From: Endozoicomonas acroporae
GTDB lineage: Bacteria; Pseudomonadota; Gammaproteobacteria; Pseudomonadales; Endozoicomonadaceae
Direction: 5' to 3'
DNA length: 64,000 nucleotides
Assembly: GCF_002864045.1 (NCBI RefSeq)
Contig: NZ_PJPV01000009.1
Coordinates: 1-64,000, forward strand
This document shows positions 60,688 through 64,000 of the stretch, in pieces. Position 1 is the stretch's first letter, and each line of letters begins with the position of its first letter. The position numbers and the translations under genes are program-made. The notes beneath the pieces were generated by a model, which saw only the letters and a list, made by a program, of their open reading frames with translations, searched no databases and was not told the origin of the DNA.

Positions 60688-62046
60688 ATGTCCGGACAAA
60701 ATCCAACGACATCGAAAAAAACCTGGGCCAACCGCTGGACCTTCCTGCTGGCCGCCGCCGGCTCTGCCATCGGCCTGGGTAATATCTGGAAATTTCCATA
60801 CATCGCCGGGCAATATGGCGGTGGCGCCTTCGTTATGCTTTATCTGCTGTGCATCGCCGTTATGGGTGTGCCTCTATTGATGGCAGAAACGGCCATTGGC
60901 CGTCATACCCGCCTGAGCCCCCTGAATGCCATTCGCAAGCTGACCAGTGATCTGGGAGCCAGCAAACTGTGGGGCATTATCGGCTGGATGGGTATGCTGG
61001 CGGGCTTCCTGATTCTCTCTTTCTACAGTGTTATTGCTGGCTGGTCCCTTTCTTATGCCTGGGACATTGTGACCGGGGCCTTCAGCGGCATGAACACCGA
61101 TCAGGTGGGTGATGCTTTTGGTGGGCTGGTGTCATCGGCACCACGTCAGATCTTCTGGCACACCGTCTTTATGGTGATCACCCTGGTGATTACCGCCCGA
61201 GGTATCCATAAAGGTCTTGAGAAAGGCCTGCAGGTGATGATGCCCGCTCTGTTCGCCTTGCTGCTGATCATGCTGGGCTACAGCATGCTGGAAACCGGAC
61301 AGTTTATGCGCGGTTTTGACTTTATGTTCTCCGTGGATTTTTCCAAGGTGACCGGTGAAGCGTTTGTTGCTGCTTTGGGTCAGGCATTCTTTACCCTGAG
61401 TCTGGGTATGTGCTGCCTGATGGCTTACGGCGCTTATATGCCCGCCAATAACTCCATTCCAAGAACCGCCATTAACGTTGCCGCTCTGGATACCCTGATG
61501 GCAATTATCTCCGGCCTGATTGTCTTCCCTATCGTATTTGCCTATGGTTTAGAGCCCTCTGCCGGACCAGGCCTGCTGTTTGTCTCCCTGACGGCCGCCT
61601 TTGTGCACATGCCGATGGGTGAGCTGTTTGGCTTCCTGTTCTTTGTTCTGGTGGGTATTGCTGCGCTGAGTTCGGCTATCTCTCTGGTTGAACCGGCACT
61701 GGCCTGGCTGATCGAGCGCACACCACTGAGCCGTACCGTCGCCACGGTGATTCTCTGTGCTGCCATCTGGTTTGTTGGCCTGGGCACCGTGTTCTCCATG
61801 AGTGGTGACCTGACCTTCACGCTGTTCGGGAAGAACTTCTTCGACCTGTTGGATTACTTCACCAGTAATATCCTGCTGCCTGTGGGCGGTCTGCTGATCT
61901 CCATCTTCGCTGGCTGGATAATGAAGCGTTCAACCTTGATGCATGAGCTGGGCCTGAGTGTGGGAGTGTTCAACCTGTGGCGTGCCATGATCCGTGTGAT
62001 CGTGCCGCTGTGTGTATTGACGGTGTTGATTACCGCGCTGTTCTAG
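60688..62046 (+). CDS. Sodium-dependent transporter, NSS family
   Basis: The protein is 452 aa with about 11 membrane segments of the LeuT fold. The signature is TFLLAAAGSAIGLGNIWKFP followed by YIAGQYGGGAFVMLYLLCI. The second sodium-site helix region is FTLSLGMCCLMAYGAYMP. Bacterial members import amino acids, such as tyrosine or tryptophan, with sodium. The substrate is unknown. A strong terminator follows. The ATG at 60688 has GGGGAAC upstream. Confidence 0.94.
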   Translation: MSGQNPTTSKKTWANRWTFLLAAAGSAIGLGNIWKFPYIAGQYGGGAFVMLYLLCIAVMGVPLLMAETAIGRHTRLSPLNAIRKLTSDLGASKLWGIIGWMGMLAGFLILSFYSVIAGWSLSYAWDIVTGAFSGMNTDQVGDAFGGLVSSAPRQIFWHTVFMVITLVITARGIHKGLEKGLQVMMPALFALLLIMLGYSMLETGQFMRGFDFMFSVDFSKVTGEAFVAALGQAFFTLSLGMCCLMAYGAYMPANNSIPRTAINVAALDTLMAIISGLIVFPIVFAYGLEPSAGPGLLFVSLTAAFVHMPMGELFGFLFFVLVGIAALSSAISLVEPALAWLIERTPLSRTVATVILCAAIWFVGLGTVFSMSGDLTFTLFGKNFFDLLDYFTSNILLPVGGLLISIFAGWIMKRSTLMHELGLSVGVFNLWRAMIRVIVPLCVLTVLITALF

Positions 62047-62073
62047 ATCTCAGACACTGTCTATTAATCCAAG

Positions 62074-62107
62074 GGCCGGAATAGGTTATTCTATCCGGCC
62101 TTTTTTT
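62074..62107 (+). terminator. Terminator after the NSS transporter
   Basis: GGCCGGAATAG and CTATCCGGCC make a stable stem followed by seven T. Confidence 0.92.
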
Positions 62108-62123
62108 ATGAAAGGCGCTTTGT

Positions 62124-62555
62124 ATGCCAAGGATTTCCCGTTCCGCACTGGTCATGTATTCCGCTGAACAGATGTATGATCTGGTCAGCGATATTGAGTC
62201 GTATGCAGAATTTCTGCCGGGGTGTGCCGGTGGTCGTATTGACCGCCAGGAAGGCTCACAGTTGGAAGCCACGCTGCAAATTGGCAAGGCCGGATTGCAT
62301 CATAGCTTTTCCACAAGGAACCAAATGATTCCCGGGAGGTCTATTGAGATGCAACTGCTGGAAGGGCCATTTAAACACTTATCCGGTATCTGGACATTTC
62401 AGCCCCTGGCTGAGGATGGCTGCAAGGTTTCCCTTGAGCTGGAGTTTGAGATGAGCAATAAGCTGACTCAGGCAACACTGGGTGGTCTGATTAGCCACAT
62501 GATGAATGCCATGGTTGATGCCTTTGGCAAAAGAGCGAAGCAGATTTATGGCTAA
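62124..62555 (+). CDS. ratA: RatA/Coq10-like START-domain protein
   Basis: The protein is 143 aa. The start MPRISRSALVMYSAEQMYDL with SDIESYAEFLPGCAG is diagnostic for the RatA/Coq10 family. E. coli RatA (YfjG) was described as inhibitor of 70S ribosome assembly; family members also bind ubiquinone. The end overlaps the start of the next gene by eight bases. Whether it acts as a toxin or in respiration here is not known. Confidence 0.93.
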   Translation: MPRISRSALVMYSAEQMYDLVSDIESYAEFLPGCAGGRIDRQEGSQLEATLQIGKAGLHHSFSTRNQMIPGRSIEMQLLEGPFKHLSGIWTFQPLAEDGCKVSLELEFEMSNKLTQATLGGLISHMMNAMVDAFGKRAKQIYG

Positions 62556-62874
62556 GATGTTAATGGATGAACCCACTATCCACGTAGAAGTGGCCTATGC
62601 AAGAGCCCATGAGCAGAAGATTATCGCGCTGCAGGTTAAAGAGGGAACTACAGTTCTGGAAGCGGCCAGGGAATCGGGCATTGTTGATTACTTTCCGGAG
62701 ATTAATCTGGTCGAGGCGAAACTGGGCATCTTTGGCAAGGCCGTGTTAAAGCCCGCAGAACAGGCACTGAAAGAAGGCGAACGGGTTGAGATTTACCGCC
62801 CCTTGATTGCCGACCCGAAAGAGGTTCGCAAACGCAGGGCTGAACAGGCGAAACAGAAGAATTCTGTACTGTAA
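62548..62874 (+). CDS. rnfH: RnfH family (RatB) ubiquitin-like protein
   Basis: The protein is 108 aa of the beta-grasp RnfH type: IHVEVAYARAHEQKIIALQV, EINLVEAKLGIFGKAVL and GERVEIYRPLIADPKEVRKR, then RAEQAKQKNSVL. It is typically co-transcribed with ratA, as here. Its function is unclear in spite of the name. The ATG at 62548 gives the family start; an earlier in-frame ATG lies inside ratA. Confidence 0.93.
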   Translation: MAKMLMDEPTIHVEVAYARAHEQKIIALQVKEGTTVLEAARESGIVDYFPEINLVEAKLGIFGKAVLKPAEQALKEGERVEIYRPLIADPKEVRKRRAEQAKQKNSVL

Positions 62875-62915
62875 TAACTGAGGATGATGTTCTTCAGGAG
62901 TGGTATCAGCAGTGA

Positions 62916-63290
62916 TTACTGCTGATTACTACCGGGTACCAGGTCACCTTGAATGGAATGGAGTTGATCGTTTACGAAAAACAGCGTAACCGTCTTCTGC
63001 TCACGGCTCTTACCACCGGGCTGCAAGCTGTAGATGTAATCCCAGCGATTGCTGTTAAACGTATCCTCGATCAATGGCGTACCCATGACATACTGGACCT
63101 GGGCTCGGGTCATGCCCGGACGGAGCTGGTCAACCATCTCCCGGGTAATGACATTTCCCTGCTGAATATCAATTTTATAGGCACCGGGGAAACTGATAAG
63201 CTTCGAACCACTGTCCGTGGAGCTGGCGCACCCTGTCAGAAGGGTGGCTGAGAAAAGTGCGGCGGCCAGGGCGATCGTGGTTTTTGGCAT
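62916..63290 (-). CDS. bamE: Outer membrane assembly lipoprotein BamE
   Basis: The protein is 124 aa. The signal peptide ends in the lipobox LLTGC. The BamE core is [40 protein letters not shown] and [20 protein letters not shown]. It is a small lipoprotein of the Bam complex that inserts beta-barrel proteins. The ATG at 63290 is chosen for the signal peptide; the frame continues upstream but those residues are not part of the family. It is divergent from fur, the usual arrangement in gammaproteobacteria. Confidence 0.96.
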   Translation of the reverse strand: MPKTTIALAAALFSATLLTGCASSTDSGSKLISFPGAYKIDIQQGNVITREMVDQLRPGMTRAQVQYVMGTPLIEDTFNSNRWDYIYSLQPGGKSREQKTVTLFFVNDQLHSIQGDLVPGSNQQ

Positions 63291-63372
63291 CGGTTTCAGA
63301 CTTCCACTATCTTGCTCAAAAATGACTAGCAGCCTGCTCGCAGAGCAAAATGAAAAAGCTGCACGAAAATGT

Positions 63373-63390
63373 GATAATAGCAGGATTATC
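63373..63390. promoter_or_regulatory. Candidate Fur box between bamE and fur
   Basis: GATAATAGCAGGATTATC is an 18-bp imperfect palindrome with GATAAT and ATTATC arms, agreeing with the arms of the Fur box consensus. It lies 21 bp before the fur start codon. It suggests autoregulation of fur. Confidence 0.6.
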
Positions 63391-63410
63391 TTGCAAAGGG
63401 TTAGGGAAAC

Positions 63411-63821
63411 GTGTTGGAAAATCAAGAGTTACGCAAAGCAGGACTAAAAGTCACCCTGCCTCGTGTGAAGATTCTGCAGATCCTTGAAGGTGCCGAAGAG
63501 AAGCATATGTCGGCGGAAGATGTCTACAAGGCTCTGCTTGAAGCTGAAGAGGATGTGGGTTTGGCCACCGTCTACCGGGTATTGACCCAGTTTGAGAGTG
63601 CCGGTTTAGTGGTTCGCCATAACTTTGATGGCGGTCATTCCGTGTTTGAGCTCGCCCGCGGGGGGCACCATGATCATATGGTTTGCATGGAGAGCGGAGA
63701 CGTTATCGAGTTTATTGACGAAGAAATCGAGAAACGTCAGTACGCTATTGCTGAAAAGCACGGCTTTGAAATTGTGGATCACAATCTGGTGATCTATGTA
63801 CGTCCAAAGAAGAAAAAATAA
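63411..63821 (+). CDS. fur: Ferric uptake regulator Fur
   Basis: The protein is 136 aa. It represses iron uptake genes when bound to Fe(II). The N-terminal winged helix contains [20 protein letters not shown] and [20 protein letters not shown] (the recognition helix). The metal-binding C-terminus is [20 protein letters not shown]. Only one Cys remains in the zinc site region, as in Pseudomonas-type Fur. The GTG at 63411 has AGGGAAAC before it; a TTG follows directly and is a possible start. Confidence 0.96.
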   Translation: MLENQELRKAGLKVTLPRVKILQILEGAEEKHMSAEDVYKALLEAEEDVGLATVYRVLTQFESAGLVVRHNFDGGHSVFELARGGHHDHMVCMESGDVIEFIDEEIEKRQYAIAEKHGFEIVDHNLVIYVRPKKKK

Positions 63822-63876
63822 GCAGCATTAAAGAAGAAAAAAACAAGAGTTAACCTCTAACCTGTGAGATCACTTG

Positions 63877-63912
63877 CCCCCTCAGCTTCTGCCGAGGGGG
63901 ATTATTATTTTT
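63877..63912 (+). terminator. Terminator of fur
   Basis: CCCCCTC, loop AGCTTCTGCC, GAGGGGG followed by ATTATTATTTTTTATTT form a stem and T-rich tail. The remaining bases to 64000 hold no complete gene. Confidence 0.85.
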
Positions 63913-64000
63913 TATTTTCTTCAATTGGTTAGTGAAATTGACCAGAACGGATAGATCAACATTCGTTCCGTAATCGATCCCTTGATTTTTGTGCCAAACC

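Overview
The window looks like a chromosomal segment of a gammaproteobacterium. Core genes (fur, bamE, smpB, tmRNA, ratA-rnfH, fadD, deaD, moaA, mod/moa genes, a RegB/RegA-type pair) are gammaproteobacterial in type. They alternate with long genes of unknown family, ankyrin-like and beta-helix proteins, a papain-like protease and very many palindromic repeats. This mixture suggests a host-associated Oceanospirillales member such as Endozoicomonas; that is an inference from gene content, not from a search.

Layout. 1-4.8 kb: a 182-bp tandem repeat, a type IV pilin, a small secreted protein, a DsbA-like oxidoreductase and an H-NS-family protein, separated by palindromic elements. 4.8-18 kb, mostly minus strand: fadD, a GIY-YIG protein, a TyrP/Mtr-type permease, a SEC-C protein, a CvfB-like S1 protein, a hotdog thioesterase, a META-domain lipoprotein, a hemolysin III-like protein, a papain-like protease, deaD and an aldo/keto reductase. 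18-27.6 kb: an alpha/beta hydrolase, an unknown protein, moaA with a structured leader, mobB-moeA, an ankyrin-like protein and a Na/Pi cotransporter behind a Pho box. 28-40 kb: five tandem paralogs (about 500 aa each, no recognised family) built around a RegB/RegA-type two-component system, a TVP38/DedA membrane protein and a NYN-domain protein. Partial copies of the kinase, regulator and membrane protein genes remain as scars of the amplification. 40-47.6 kb: a cold-shock protein, then the minus-strand molybdenum cluster mobA-moaB-moaC-moaD-moaE-modA-modB-modC, then an HpcH/HpaI aldolase and a YcgN-like protein. 47.9-58.9 kb: accessory genes, namely a beta-helix protein with a C-terminal membrane anchor, an IS200-like transposase with an altered HUH motif, a lone N6-adenine methyltransferase, four proteins of unknown family and a decayed VapBC module. 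59-64 kb: tmRNA and smpB, an NSS-family transporter, ratA-rnfH, bamE and fur.

The most unusual feature is the density and activity of short palindromic elements with terminal inverted repeats. At least five families are visible. One copy has a clean empty-site comparison (P3-P4 spacer), one has a 10-bp direct repeat at its ends, and one sits in frame directly after the start codon of modA, adding about 54 codons ahead of the signal peptide. The five-gene paralog array, with its mosaic differences and microhomology scars, is the best candidate for an undescribed gene family.
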